From contig NC_135172.1 of NCBI RefSeq assembly GCF_041146795.1, positions 12,886,137 to 12,950,136 on the forward strand: a stretch of DNA of 64,000 nucleotides. The letters are read 5' to 3'. Positions 44,264-57,232 of this stretch are shown here, piece after piece. This DNA comes from Maylandia zebra (taxonomy: Eukaryota > Chordata > Actinopteri > Cichliformes > Cichlidae). The notes under the pieces are model-generated. The model saw only the letters and a program-made list of their open reading frames with translations, ran no database searches and was not told where the DNA came from. Position 1 is the stretch's first letter, and each line of letters starts with the position of its first letter. The translations under genes and the position numbers were made by a program.

Positions 44264-44980
44264 CTGGTCATTTTGCCTGACAAAGCCATTTTCAATCAAA
44301 AAATATAAAGAACAAGACAACTTGTTTTCACATTTGAGAAACTGGAGTGAGAAATGATGGACTGATTATTGTAACTGCTAGTTATAGGTTTCTTCAGTTC
44401 TGCTAAATCATTAATAGCCATCTTCTTCAGCGTTTCTTAACATCCTTAATTGGTAGGTATGTAAGTGAAGTGGACAGCTGGTTGCCTGGTAACCTCCCAT
44501 TGACAGTATGCTTTGAGGAAGCTGTTGCTTTAAGTCATGAAACTGGCACAGGCCTAACAAAACCACAACCTCTTCCTCTTTTTGTTATTGGGATGAATTT
44601 CTTGTCTCTGGTCAGAGCCAGCTAGCTATCCGTTTTAACGCATTGTGCTAAGAAACATTAATTGACTACCGTCTTAGTTAATGGAATAATATATGAGAGA
44701 TTGTTGCTAAAGCAGACCCACAAGTCAATCTTGACAGATGCTGTTCAGTCTAGCTTGTGCTTGCCTTCTGTGATTGACACTCTGTTGGGTCTCATTGCTC
44801 CCAGTTTTATTTGAATGATGCCAGATAGTTGACCTTAAGCACAATGCAGTGCCCATTCCATCATTTCCTGTACACTGATACCTTATGCTGGTAACTGCAT
44901 GTGTAGAGTACCAGCTTGTCGATCAGATCTTTGTTTCAGTGATGCGTACTAAGCCTTGTTTCTTTTTTTTCTGGAGCATT
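44264..44980. other. No gene recognised
   Basis: Unclassified sequence upstream of the Tc1 relic. Confidence 0.4.
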
Positions 44981-44984
44981 CAGG

Positions 44985-47770
44985 GATCTGTTAAGACCAT
45001 TCAACCGTCTTGCCAAGAGTGGCAGTCCAAGCTAATTCACCTCAAGGTCAGATTGTGCAACGCTCAATGAAACTGCGAAAAACCCTAAAAGCTACATCCC
45101 AGACTCTACAGGCCTCAATTACCATGTTAAAGTTCTTCTCTCTAAAACAAAGTCTGCAGCATGGCTCAGGCTTTCACAGCTGCATCTAAACAAACCACAA
45201 GACCTCTGGAACAATATGCTTTGCAGAGACGAGACTAGGGCTGGGACAACGCGTCGACGTAATCGATTACGTGGACGCAAAAAATACGTCGACGTAAAAA
45301 AATCTGCGTCGATGCGTCGTCACTTTCAAAAAAAGACATGGCGGCAGCGAGTAGCGGAATCATGAATGAGGCAGTTGCAGTCAACTTAAATCACTCCACC
45401 CGAACACGCAGTTCTACAGTATGGGATATTTTAACAGAAAAGGAAGTGATTCAGTCGTTTGCCGGCTTTGTGAGGTGGAAATGGCCTATCATAAAAGCAC
45501 AACGGCTATGCACCAGCACCTCAAACGACTGCATCCAGGAGCAGCTTCTGCAAAGGACAAACCACTGTAAGTTTTCAACTTTTTTACTAACGCTAGTTTT
45601 TACCCGTTAATTCATCCAGACCCCCCCCACGTAGACGTACACTCACTCATAGACACAGAGATAAACACCCAACCTCCGTAAATGCAAAACTCATTTAAGC
45701 TGCTTAGCAGTAACATATAGCAGCTGCTGTTTAGTTGTTGTTGTTGTTTTGTTTGTGGCCCATGCTGGCAAAATGAGTCGGAATGCACGCAGGCTGATTA
45801 TCAGAATCGGCGAAAGACAAAAAATGTGAGACAGCGAATTGGCCGCAGGAGAAATGTTAACAAGGATAATGCACCACCTGCTAAACGTAGCCGTCGTGGA
45901 CACTATTACAACATTGTTAAAGTGCTTGCAAAAGCAAAATGACAATGAACTCTTGATTTGTCAAATTTAATGTGTTTAATCCTATTTGAATGCTGTTTTA
46001 ATACATAATGCTTCTCCAGCTTGATCTTATAGGTCAAAGTTATGCCATCTAATGACTAGAAAGCAGTGCACCAGTAAAGGTGCCATCAGCTATGGCTATT
46101 TAAACGTTATCTTTTCCAGCCATCATGATTACTGCATATCATATGTTCAACATTGGGGATTATTATTAACCTCTTACTGTTATGCTATGAAAGCACATGG
46201 CATAACAGTATGTGTGTGTGTATATCTATCTATCTCAACCAGATCCTTATCAAATTATTTTGATATTATGCTTTCCATATAATTATTTTGTAATTATTCG
46301 AATTCATCTGTGTGCTGTGTGTGATTTATGATTTCAGGAATAAACAGAAAAGTCTGGAGGACTACTTTCAGAGAAGAAGTACGCCATGCACCCCGCAGGA
46401 GGTGGCTGTACTTACTGAGAGCGACTTATCTATGATTTTAAAAGACAAGAGACCACTTGCTGTGGGTGAGGGATTCAAAGAAATGCTGACCACTTTCCAA
46501 CCAGGTTACACTCTGCCGTCTAAGCGTCATTTTACAAGCATGATGGAGAGAAAGTATGAAACTTCAGTGGAGAAACTAAGGAAAGAACTAAAAAAGGCCA
46601 CATCCAAAATCTCCCTTACCACTGATGCTTGGACAAGTCTGGTCACAGAGTCCTACTTAGGGGTAACTTGTCATTTCATTATTTGTTCAAAGACGCCATT
46701 GCTGCTGTTTGTATATTATTAATTTTTTGCTATGATTTCCTTTGTTATATTTGTTTTGCAAAACATTAAATTTTTTGTTAAAAACAGAAGATTGTAGTAC
46801 AATGTTATTGTGGATTTTGTTTTGTGAATGAAGAGCACTTTTTGGCAGAAAGCAAAGTGAATGTTACATTTTGTTTGTTTAAAGACACCATTGTTGCTAT
46901 TTATTTGAAATGTTTTGTTAACTTTTCCTTAATTTTATATATGTTTGCACATTTCAATTCTTGTTAAATGCTATCTCTATTGTATTGATTGCAATTTTTT
47001 TTATTAAAAGGTCTTCAAATGAATAAATTTGTGTTTTTCATTTATATACATAAATTAGTAAATGTGAAATTGCTATACAAGTCAAATAATGGGGGGAAAA
47101 AATCGTTAATCGAATCGAAATCGAATCGGATTGAAAAACGAATCGTTAGATTAATCGATGCATCGAAGAATTAATCGCTAGATTCATCGATTAGGAAAAT
47201 AATCGTTTTGCCCAGCCCTAGACGAGACCAAAGATTACTAAAGAGATGTTTGGCTATAATGCACAGCACCACATTTGGAAAAAAGCAAACACAGTATATC
47301 ACAACAAAAACCTCATACCAACATGCATTTGGAGGAGGGGTGATGATTTGGGTTTATTTTCCAACCACATGACATGGGTACCTTGCCGTTATTAGCTCAA
47401 CCATTAACCTGTACACCAAAGTACTCTTGAATAAAATGTAAGGCCAATCTGTCCCACGGCTTGAGTGAAACTGGGTCATGCAACAGCAAAATAAGCCCCA
47501 AAATGTACAACAATGGCTCAATCAAAGTCCAGACCTCAAACTGATTGAAATGCTGTGGCGTGACCTTGAGAGCTATGCACGAATGTCCACAAATGTTAAT
47601 GAACCAAGGCAATGCTGTAAAGACGAATGAGCCAAAATCCCTCCACAACAATGTGACAGTGATGAAGCAATACAGAAGGTGATTATTGCTGCAGAAGTAG
47701 CTCTACAGGCTACTGAATAATGAAGTGTATTTAGTTTTTCACAGTCCTGTGACAGCTTTCTTTTCCACAT
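44985..47770 (+). mobile_element. Degenerate Tc1-like element split by a hAT
   Basis: Decayed Tc1-type transposase DNA lies on both sides of the hAT. Left: cttgccaagagtggcagtcc, ctacaggcctcaattacc, and acaagacctctggaacaata near 45200. Right (47229-47770): ggctataatgcacagcacc, ggaggaggggtgatgatttg, tcaaagtccagacctcaaac (the DDE-region coding of Tc1) and an end like gtttttcacagtcctgtg. Many indels; not functional. Confidence 0.8.
45236..47220 (+). mobile_element. ZBED-type hAT element with 8-bp target duplication
   Basis: The ends tagggctgggacaacgcg and (inverted) tagggctgggcaaaacgatt are flanked by gacgagac on both sides (45228-45235 and 47221-47228). Inside is a BED zinc finger ([20 protein letters not shown] then QHLKRLHP, 45455-45530, frame-shifted relative to the upstream ATG at 45338). 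An N-terminal hAT transposase part follows at 46330-46690 (LEDYFQRRS, KRHFTSMMERKYETSVEKLR, SLTTDAWTS). The catalytic C-terminal half is missing, so the copy is non-autonomous. The subterminal regions are rich in gtcgacgtaa / aatcgattcg motifs. Confidence 0.92.
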
Positions 47771-48021
47771 AACCGTAGGACATTAGCTTCTATCATATTC
47801 AGCTTCCCACATTTTGGAGTTTTGGAAAAACTGAAAAAATTTTCACAGAAATGATTTTGAGTTTTAAAGCCTCACAAAACTTATCAGGCTTAAGCTGAAA
47901 CAGTGTGCGAAGCCACTAAGCAGGAAACGAGTTCATGTCTCAGCAACTCTTTCAGGTAATTATATATCTAGAAAAAAAAGTGATTTATTGACTTCCTGTA
48001 GCTCTCTCAGATTATCTCGTA

Positions 48022-48073
48022 ACTCTGAGAACTGCAATAAGAATTTTTTTTTTCTTATTGCAGTTCTCAGAGT
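48022..48073. repeat. Perfect 20-bp hairpin with T-rich loop
   Basis: Arm actctgagaactgcaataag (48022-48041) is the exact reverse complement of 48054-48073; the loop is aatttttttttt. The right arm touches the SINE that follows. Confidence 0.85.
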
Positions 48074-48262
48074 GGGGCACGGTGGTTAGCACTGTTGCCG
48101 CACAGCAAGAAGGTCCTGTGTTCAATTCCACCATCAGGCCGGGGTCTTTCTGTGTGGAGTTTGCATGTTCTCCCCGTGTTTGCGTGGGTTCCCTCCGGGT
48201 ACTCCGGCTTCCTCCCACCGTCCAAAGACATGCAGCTTGTGGGGATAGGTTAATAGATCCTC
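48074..48262 (+). repeat. tRNA-derived SINE
   Basis: Starts ggggcacggtggttagcac (A-box-like) with tgtgttcaattccacc (B-box-like), then the conserved body tgtggagtttgcatgttctc and cctcccaccgtccaaagaca. The 3' end is truncated at ataggttaatag, where LINE sequence begins. Confidence 0.75.
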
Positions 48263-48265
48263 ATA

Positions 48266-49177
48266 TTGGAACTTAAGTAGTTCGCTTTTGAGCCATACAA
48301 TTCAGAAATCACACGACTGTTAAAACATTTTATACACAAGGCTAATATTGACAATTCCTATGGCATAAACTGGGAATTTTTTTAATTTGAAACGAGTAAA
48401 ATGTAAAGACAGTATGGGGCAAAAATAGCTAAGTCAAGGGCAGCAGCAGAATATAATCTTCCGCGATATATCAACTCCCACCAGACGAGGTCTCGGAGGA
48501 GGATAGATTACATCTTAGGTCCTTTCAATCTGAACTGGATGAGCTCTACTGCCAGAAAGCTGAAGAAGCTTTTGTTCGTTCAAGATTTATGGATTTATGA
48601 CAAACAGACACATCTCCAATAATATTAGACTCGTCTTGGATATTCTGGACTACTCGGCATTAATATCTGATGACTCATTTATCCTTCTCCTGGACTTCTC
48701 TAAAGCCTTTGACTCAATTGAGCATGAATTTATATTTCTTACACTTCAGAAATTTGGTTTTGGTGATATCTTCTGCAAAGCTATCAAAACTCTGTATTCC
48801 AATGCTAATAGTTCTGCAAAGATCCAAAAGACAGAATTTCACTAAATTTTCCCCCAATTATTAAAAAATCTCAAACCAATTTAAATCAATGGTTGCAGAG
48901 AGATTTAAGTTTAAGAGGAAGGGTATTGCTCTCAAAAGCAGAAGGTCTGTCTCGACTGACTTATGCAGCGATTTCTCTGCACGGCAAAACTTGTAAGGAT
49001 ATTGACCGAATGCTCTTCAACTTCCTCTGGAAAAACGGGACATTACATCAGAAAGAGTGTAGTGATGAATGACTATGAACACGGTGGTCTCAATGTTTTG
49101 GATTTTGCTACAAAAAAAAGATGTTTACTTTATAATAAACTTTTTATCTTAGCTAAATTTTATTTTCACAAATACAG
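48266..49177 (+). mobile_element. Internally deleted Tx1/L1-type LINE fragment (left part)
   Basis: Collinear with 39460-42125 of the full-length LINE but with several large deletions. Blocks match near 39460-39840, then at HISNNIRLVLDILDYSALIS (48617 on), then SSAKIQ joining to 40850, and finally YFHKYS joining to 42110. Frames are broken. It retains the HISNN segment that the 37381 copy has lost. It is interrupted at 49177 by an LTR element and resumes at 57866. Confidence 0.85.
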
Positions 49178-49806
49178 TGTTGAAATCTCCCAATTCTTTG
49201 AATCTTTGGGCTGAAGGAGGGACAATACTCGGTGTATCAATGCTCAATCAACAATCATTTATTTCCATACAATTCAACAGTCAGAGCATTACAACGTCCG
49301 GACGGGAGAGATGCTACCAGAGGGTCAGGCACATGTCTCAAAATGGTGACGGGTTGCTCAGCTTTTTATAGTCTCTAGTGGCCCCCAGCTAGTCGTAAAA
49401 GCCAAAACATCACATTTTTTCTCTGTTACAGCGCCTAAGTTATGACCTCGGCAGTTGTTTCTCTGCTTTCTGTAAGGTGGGGGTGTGGAATGTGGTCTAT
49501 CTATCTCCCCTGTCTTTAGACACAGAGTCTCCTGCTTACAACCTTCTCTTCATGATTCAACAATTAAGCATGTCAAGAAAACAGTGTAACACATTCCCAG
49601 CAGATCAAGGATACAGAGTGATGCACATTTATCTAATGAACTAATATGTGAATATGTTCTGTTAACTCAAAAGTATAATGAGAACTACACTACATATAGC
49701 TCACACACTCTATATTAAAGGGTATAATGTGATCTACAGCAGTATTCTAATTCAACTACTTTGATTACATATATAAGGTAACATATAATAACAGAATAAT
49801 CTAATA
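49178..49806 (-). repeat. 3' LTR
   Basis: 629 bp, TATA box (minus-strand tataaaaa at 49370-49363) and polyadenylation signal (aataaa at 49263-49258). Looks identical to 57233-57861 by eye. Confidence 0.92.
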
Positions 49807-49820
49807 ATTCCCCCTTTTGA
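49807..49820 (-). promoter_or_regulatory. Polypurine tract
   Basis: Minus strand reads tcaaaagggggaat immediately before the 3' LTR; the usual plus-strand primer of LTR elements. Confidence 0.75.
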
Positions 49821-51104
49821 TCTCTGAAAGAGATCACTTACAACATGCACTCCAGGGTCGCAAGGTCCAGGTTTTCTTGATCCTGAGGCCCTCTGTCCCC
49901 CTTTAACGGGTGGACCATATGTGGGATGACCTCTGTGTTCACGCAGTTCAGATGCAAGCAAAGTTAGATTTACAACCATAACAGCAGTTACAGATGACTC
50001 TCCCATCACTCCCCAATTCTCCCACAGCTTTATTTTGGTGCTCCAGTTTTCCACTCCCATTTTAATGCCACCTTATACCTTTCAAATGTACTTAGACTAG
50101 AACCTCTGTCTAAGGAGCTTTTAACCTTTATTTTTATTGCTGCAGCTACCAGTGTCTTCCAGTTGGGTGATTCTCAGCTTCTTTCTTCGACCTCCGGGGT
50201 TAGACCACCCTTTAGTCATTGCACAGTTCTGGGGATTATTCTGCCCCGATTTCAAACAAGGATCTGTGTGTTTTGGGGTCACCGGCGTGTCCCCCTTTTT
50301 GCCAAGAGCCTCTTGAACCTCGTTGGTCTGGTGTTCCTGGTTTTCGCCAACCCCTTCATGGTTATTGCTGTGTTTGTGGGATCCATCTTCTCCAGGAGCC
50401 CAAACGTCATGACACTTGACCCCAGTTGCTGTCTCGGCAGTCCCTACATCTGTCCCTGCTGTGAAGGGTCCTCACATCTCCGTGTCCCCGTCTGGTGTCT
50501 GTTCCTTTCTCTGCAAGAGACAGAAAACCAAAACACCTCTCTCCCTAGCCTTGATAATCTAATATTGTTATCCATTGTTCTTCTAATGATTCAAATTTGG
50601 TTTAAAATATTATGTTCAGGACCTATTCTAATCATAATCTATGTGTGTGTAAAAGAAATCAAAAATTAGTGAACCCTTTCTAAGTCTAACACATTATAAG
50701 CTTAAGTTTTACCATAGCTAAATTATTAAACACAGAAATAACGTCATAAGATGTTCATAAAACCATTGTTTGATGTTCGGACTCAACTTCCCCCTTTTTG
50801 ACACACTCCCATGTGTCAATTCATTGGAGCTAGACAATTAAAAGAGAAGGTTGGTGACATCATATCTCAGAAAGTATCAGAAATTCTTCTCTCGAGTACC
50901 GTTGCTCCAGCCTTGTCATCCCTGAGGATCTTCGATCCCGAAAATGTCCCTTCTCCTCATGTAATAAAGTCTGTCATCCTTCCATGCCCTGGTAACTGGT
51001 CCATCCAGAGCTGTAACATTTTGAAATGTACATACAACAAGCCAAACCACACCTTGGTCACACCAACCCTTTTCTGCCCCGAAGATGTCCAACACCATCT
51101 TAGT

Positions 51105-51380
51105 CTGGACCAGGGTTGTAATAGTTTTGCAATTTTCATCAGTTTTAATCAGTTTTTACCAATTGTTTGCTAGTTTAGTGTAGTTTTTATTTTCTGAAAA
51201 TCCTTAGTTTCAATTTAGTTTTATTTGTGTTTTGCAAAAATTAAGTGTAACAAAATCCCAGTTCCATCATATCAGTCATGCTCTTCTGGTTATCCTTGGG
51301 TGTTGAGACTAATAACTATTAACTCTTGCCGCACCGAGTGGTCCTAATTTTGGTTAAAGTTAATTGATAACCTTTTGAAG
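51105..51380. repeat. hAT-like transposon end inside the LTR element
   Basis: The segment starting cagggttgtaatagttttgc resembles a hAT terminus common in fish. A BED-finger-like minus frame (NLKVHLKSSHKKANLAYLED) follows at 51708-51496. The other terminus was not located. Confidence 0.4.
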
Positions 51381-51939
51381 GCGATTGTTTCACACCTTTA
51401 TTTAGATGTCCCAGTCCTGTTGTCTCGGGATACATCACGCTGCCTTATCTGGGGTTAGCTGTTTTCTGGGGATGCGGGTTGAGTGGGTGAGCTCTTCAAG
51501 GAGGGGGGAGTGTGCTCCCCCTGATGAGGTCTTCTAGGTAAGCTAGGTTAGCCTTCTTGTGTGAGCTTTTCAAGTGCACTTTAAGGTTAGTGGGACTTTT
51601 AGTTTTATAAATGTCCCTCATGACCCCCTGATGACCCAGTATTTCATTTTTGCACACTGTAGTACACATTTTAGTTTTTGCTTGTAGCTCGCATACTCTA
51701 CTTGCCACTCCTCTAATTCCTGATGTTTCTTAGAGAGGGCAACAGTACCTTTAAAATTATATCACATGTGTGGGGGTGTGGCCTTGCCAATTGTTTTGCC
51801 CACCTTTTCAAAATGGCTGGCGTGCCCACAAGCACATTTCATGGAAAAAGAAAGGTAAGCTTGATATTTACATTTAAAATGTTTTGTTAAACTCAAATTT
51901 TTATTTTATTCTTTTTGCAAGTACCCCTCCTCGGTGGCG

Positions 51940-53660
51940 AGAAACTGTTGGTGTGGTCAAGTGGGTGCTCTAGAAACAAACGCTCAGGACAGAACAGTTA
52001 TCAGTCATGTACTTCCTACAAATTTTGCATATGTTTTATTTCATATTGATCCTCTGAGTGTAATGGTACATTTTAATTTGAATTTATCCAAACTAAACAC
52101 AATATTTTCTTTATTTACTTTGCTCTTGTTCTTTTGCAGTACCACATCCTATCAAATGTCCCTGTCGATTATATTCTACATTTAATAACTTACTATTTCA
52201 AGTGAGAACCTAAATCACGTGGACCAATGTTTATTATTGCATATCTCTATTCTGAATGTGGCCAGTCATTCATAGGTATTGTTCAATTTTGGCGATTTTC
52301 CTCTATAAAATTTAATTGACTTTTTACAGTGGCCTGCTATGGTTAATAATAACATATTCCAGTCATGAGTGGTATCAAAAGTCTTCTCCACTGTAGCATT
52401 TGGCATTCCCAATAATATAACATGATACCTTAATCAAAACACAGCTAATATAGCACAGTTTTCTTAATGCAAACATCGGTAACTCAAAATCAGCAACCAC
52501 AGTGTTAAGTCTGCAGTTCATACTTATGTGAAGCTAGAGTCTCCTCCTCCAGTCTCTCTTATCCTCCTGCTCCTGAAAAAACAAAACAAAACAAAGCGAA
52601 GCATCCACCCTTCTCTTGTCCGCTGGGTGAATTGTTTATGAATTGTTTATTGGCATTTACTAATCCTAAAGTGGGTGCAGTCATTGTCTCAGTATCAAGT
52701 CAGTCAAAACTTTTAGTCGTCAGTCCATCACAGTCCATTCACATGCATACCTCCATACACATTCATACCAGATGTTGCTGATAATGGAGTCTCCCGCGCA
52801 ACCTATTCGAGCCTCCATCACCAGCAAGATGACGTCATCATTTTAAAGGAAAACAATTCCTTGTTGTTTTTTGGGCCGGATTGACTCGGTGCAATCCTTT
52901 TAGATCAGTGTTCCCTATAAGTGAATTTCTCCCAAGCCAATTACAATCATGGAGAAGCACACTTTGCAACTGTTTACAGTAATAATATTTTATAGCGCTT
53001 TAAATTTCAATCTTTCAGGCCTTGTTTAAAGAGCTGATTGTTAAATCATGAACTCACAAAATATCAACATATCACCACCGGTGGATCACACCTCTCAGAT
53101 TTTCTTATCTCAGTGCACTGTAACAAAACGAAAACAGACATAACCAACAAAACACTAACAACAATAACACAAACTAGGGCCCGTTGCAGACATGTCCAAG
53201 CATAAAACTATCCTCTCTCGCTTACGAGAAAGAACACAAGCCAAAGCTCACTGATAAAATCAAGCTAGCGCTAAACAAAACCAAACAATCAACCAGAAAT
53301 TCACAGGAAAATTTTGCTTCCTGCTGGTTTAAAATATTGTGTGGGAATGAGAACCTCAGGTGCCGTAACACCTTTTGTTCCTCCTTGAATTAAAACTCAA
53401 TCACAGAAAATGCCGTACTCCGACCTAAAACTTACACTATTAATTCATCATTTTCACTCTGTGCCACTGTTCCTCATCAGGGCTGTGTGAAGCACAGCAA
53501 AGAATTCAGTCAAGGCCTTGAGCCATAAACAGACATCACGCACAGACATTGTTTTCATAACCAAACCGTTTTAGAGCTTATTCCTAAAATCTACATAAAT
53601 GCCTTCTAGGTGACATATAACACATTCTAAGTAATCAATGGCTCCTCATAAAAATTATGC
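51940..53660. other. No coding recognised inside the LTR element
   Basis: Where pol would be expected, only short frames occur. Pol appears deleted or replaced. Confidence 0.5.
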
Positions 53661-53725
53661 ATTGGGATGTTTGTGTGCAGCATTTTGCATATCAGCATAA
53701 GCAAAGCATTCTTCATTGCATCAGC

Positions 53726-53770
53726 GTGTGTGTGTGTATGTGGATCACTTCTCAGTGAATCAGCATTCCA

Positions 53771-53825
<55 letters not shown>

Positions 53826-53834
53826 GATCACTTC

Positions 53835-53881
<47 letters not shown>

Positions 53882-53940
53882 CATTTCTCACTCACTCAAC
53901 GAGTGCACGTGTTCATGTGTGTATTTCACTTCATTCTGAA

Positions 53941-53992
<52 letters not shown>

Positions 53993-54050
53993 ATTTCTCA
54001 CTCACTCAACGAGTGCACGTGTTCATGTGTGTATTTCACTTCATTCTGAA

Positions 54051-54098
<48 letters not shown>
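53726..54098 (+). repeat. (TG)n clusters with a duplicated 60-bp spacer
   Basis: Four long tg runs (about 53774-53820, 53839-53882, 53943-53992, 54053-54096). The spacer tcatttctcactcactcaac ... cattctgaatc occurs twice (about 53881-53942 and 53991-54052), giving a higher-order repeat of about 110 bp. The long cysteine-valine frames here are repeat artefacts. Confidence 0.9.
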
Positions 54099-54100
<2 letters not shown>

Positions 54101-54182
54101 TTTGTGTTCATCACTTTCCTGTTCTGGTGTTCTGGGTAAACCACGGCCTGAAGCGTGCCCTGGGGTCCTGCCCCCCTCCTTT

Positions 54183-54380
54183 TCAGTTTGTTTGCGACCA
54201 TTGCTGCTGCTGCTCAAAATTCAGTCCGTCCTGGTTCTGACCCCAATTGGGGCAGTCCTTTCTCCAGTGTCGATGTTCACCGCAGGTGAAACCTGCATCT
54301 TCTTCTGTGTTTTTGTCCATTCTGAGGTGCCTTCTGTCCTCAGTTACTCCTCTTGTCTCGGTCACGCCCTTTTTCGCCAC
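54183..54380 (-). pseudogene. gag zinc-knuckle remnant of the LTR element
   Basis: A minus-strand frame contains FTCGEHRHWRKDCPNW, a CCHC nucleocapsid knuckle in which the first cysteine has become glycine (GFTC). Surrounding sequence has stops. It supports the minus orientation and a retroviral gag origin. Confidence 0.65.
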
Positions 54381-54399
54381 CCGATCATCCGTGTTGGTC

Positions 54400-57209
54400 C
54401 ATCACTGTCCTGCACAGTGTGAATGCAAAGTTATCAAGGTCAGCATTCTTTCGCTCTGCCTTACTTTTCATTCGGGCTTGGCGGGCGTCTCGTCACAGCT
54501 CTGTCAGCTGACGCAGTCTGGGAATTTTTCCCCCGTGTAGTGAAACGGGCCTTAGGTTTAGTGCTCTCCGTCTCGGCTGCATGAGATCACATTCCTGCAG
54601 GTCTGTTGACATTCTCAGGTCGTTGTTGTGGGTCCAGCTGTTGCAGCATTTGGTCAGTGTCACATATGGGGGAGAGCAGGAGTCCAGTCAGCCTCGGCTT
54701 TCAGGGCCGGCAAAGCAGCCTGTAATTAAATATGTATAGAAAAAACAAAAACAAACAAAAAACAAAAACAAACGAACAGGAAAATGTTGTTGTGTTGGCT
54801 GTGTTATTCAGAGGGGAGACACACCGGGACCAGGCCCTGTGTCAGCCTTCTCTCCCCCTTTTTTTGTTTTTTGTCTCCCGATATAATCAACTCCTAACCC
54901 ACCAAGTTGACAGGACAACACCGGTATATGTTAAAATTCTTAAGATCATGTTTAAAAGCCCAAAAAAGGAACTTTCTTTCATTCAGTAATCACTTTTATT
55001 AATCAATCAACAGAAAACATGTCACAATTTGACTCTTTTTACCACTAAATTTGTTGCGTCTTGCCTGGTTGGTTAGACCAGTGTTCCTTTTTTTTTTTTT
55101 AAGTTAAATTGTTGTCCTGCAACCCAGAGGGTTTCTTTGTCAGTAATGTATAGACTTCATCATTTAAGTATGTTAATTTTTCTTTAACCTTGCTGGAAAA
55201 TCTTCACGTGTTCATGAGTGTAAGCTGTTTCTTCATTGCGTGTATGTGCATTTGTATAAAAGCAGGTTAATTTTATCTTTTCTCAAACTAGGCGTTACCT
55301 TAAAAGGAGCCTTTCTCTCAGATTTCTCTGCTTGTGTGTGTTTTTGTTTCACCTTTTTGTTGTGATGCTCCGGACGCCTTCCCAACCTCCACAAGTCCGT
55401 TGGCCCCAATTTTATGTGTTAAAACTTCTCTTAATTTCTCCTCTAATTCTCTCCTCGCTGCTGTCTTTTTCACAGCTGCTGATTCGTGCTGGGTGTGGTT
55501 CCCATTACCTATAATTTTGCTTCGGCCGCTGTGCTTGTGGGGGCAGTTGGTCCAGGTCCGCAGCTTCCTGTATTAACACACTAAGAGATTTATTTAATTT
55601 CATTTTCATCACTGTTAAACAGATAAGCAGGCAACACGCCTACCTTGACAGCGTAAACTGTACGCCAGTCTCCCAACACATTCCTCTCTCTACTCCTCCA
55701 TAATTCTCCACTGCACACCTCTTACTATCTCTCCTTTTTATTTTTATTACACCACAGAGTAATACACCCAATTATGCCCGTCTATCTCCATGTGGCTCCG
55801 AATTCCCTCTTTATTCTAATTTCACACTCGTCAGGGGACAGGCACACAACAATTTCAACCACTGAAACGAGGAATTCAACCTTTTTATATTTCTTTACTA
55901 ATCTAGACTCAACGTTTGTTCGCAAAATGTGTCTTGTTCTAGTCCGGAAATAAATGTGAACCCGTGATTACACGGTCGTTCCAGTGTTATTTCCGTGGCT
56001 ATGCGGGGGCCCTCACCTCCCCAAGTCACCACCTCAGCACCCGGACGCCGCCGGTCCTGGCCAAGCGTCCCTGGACAGGAGGGTCGCTACTCCATAGGCA
56101 AAATGTTCCACAGGTACACTAGGCATCAACCTTTGATCCTAAAATGTGTATTTGCTCTAATGTCCTCCTAATCAAACACATTAACCGTCACTGTCACTGT
56201 GTTCAGACTTCACACACACAAAAAGCACACTCAGAGCGCGCCTCACCCACGGCCAGAGCGCGCCTTACACACACAGCGCGTTACACCATCAGTGTGACAC
56301 ACAGAGAGCGCCTCTCATCAGCAGAAATTTGCACAGAAACCTCTGAGCTCAACTATTAGATCTTCTTAAAGCACACTGCACCATAGACCAAAATACCCCT
56401 TTCTCTGCGCTTATGACCGCCACAACGGGGCAAAGTCGCATCATAAAAGTGATGCTTGCATCCCCGAAGTTATACCTGACATCATAAACCAGGTGTTGCT
56501 CTATGTACTTAAAATTTTACTTTGTATTATGACCGCAGCCCTTAAAACTCGACTGACGCCACAAACCACCGTCAAACCTCTGTCCAATGTACTAAAACTA
56601 GCACCAACCACTACTGCACTTCACGGCCGCACCACCGGAACACGCCGTATCATAAACCAAACCTACGGACGTGTTTCGCTCTCGCGTTGCCAGCGTTCAA
56701 CTGCACCGTGAAGCCAGCATCTGCTTTTCCTTAAATCAACTTCTATTTCATAGCCGGCAAAAGCCAGGACGTCACTGACACCATAAACAAAATAAACAAA
56801 CCTCGACTTCAATGTACTGAACTAATGGCCGCGTCTTCAGAATAAATTCTAACGTATTATTGCTACAGAAGCCAGTATTAGACAAAATTAAATGTGGAAG
56901 GTAAAGTGGCTGCAACTAGTCCAACGTAGTATGTTATTAGTATCTCGGTAGAAGCAGTTTATTTAACACACTGGAATTCAGCCTCAACTTATGTTGTTAG
57001 TATCTTGCGCCAAAAACCAGACACCGACAAATTTACTGTGAAAATACATGTGACTCAGCGAACAGATTAATTTGGAAAGCCCAATATGCACATTTGGTAT
57101 TTATAATACAACAGGCTGTGCTTACCTTTCTGTTTTAGGCCGGCCTTCTGTTCACTTTGCCCCACGATCTCACCAAAGGCCAAATCTACACCTCCTCAGC
57201 ACACCAAAG
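54400..57209. other. Leader/gag region of the LTR element, no intact frame
   Basis: The minus strand carries only interrupted frames; plus-strand frames are short and not recognised. Confidence 0.4.
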
Positions 57210-57229
57210 ATCCGGGTCACACGGCACCA
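57210..57229 (-). promoter_or_regulatory. Primer-binding site
   Basis: Minus strand reads tggtgccgtgtgacccggat, starting three bases inside the 5' LTR; tgg complements a tRNA CCA end. The sequence resembles the 3' end of tRNA-His apart from a two-base insertion, so the primer is tentative. Confidence 0.6.
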
Positions 57230-57232
57230 AGT

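Noticed and set aside
50163-50669. 168-aa plus-strand hydrophobic frame
   Set aside because: Opposite to the element's orientation, no recognisable domain; probably antisense to old LTR-element coding.
53667-54422. Long overlapping frames of Cys-Val repeats (up to 174 aa)
   Set aside because: They are translations of (TG)n; no codon logic or domain.
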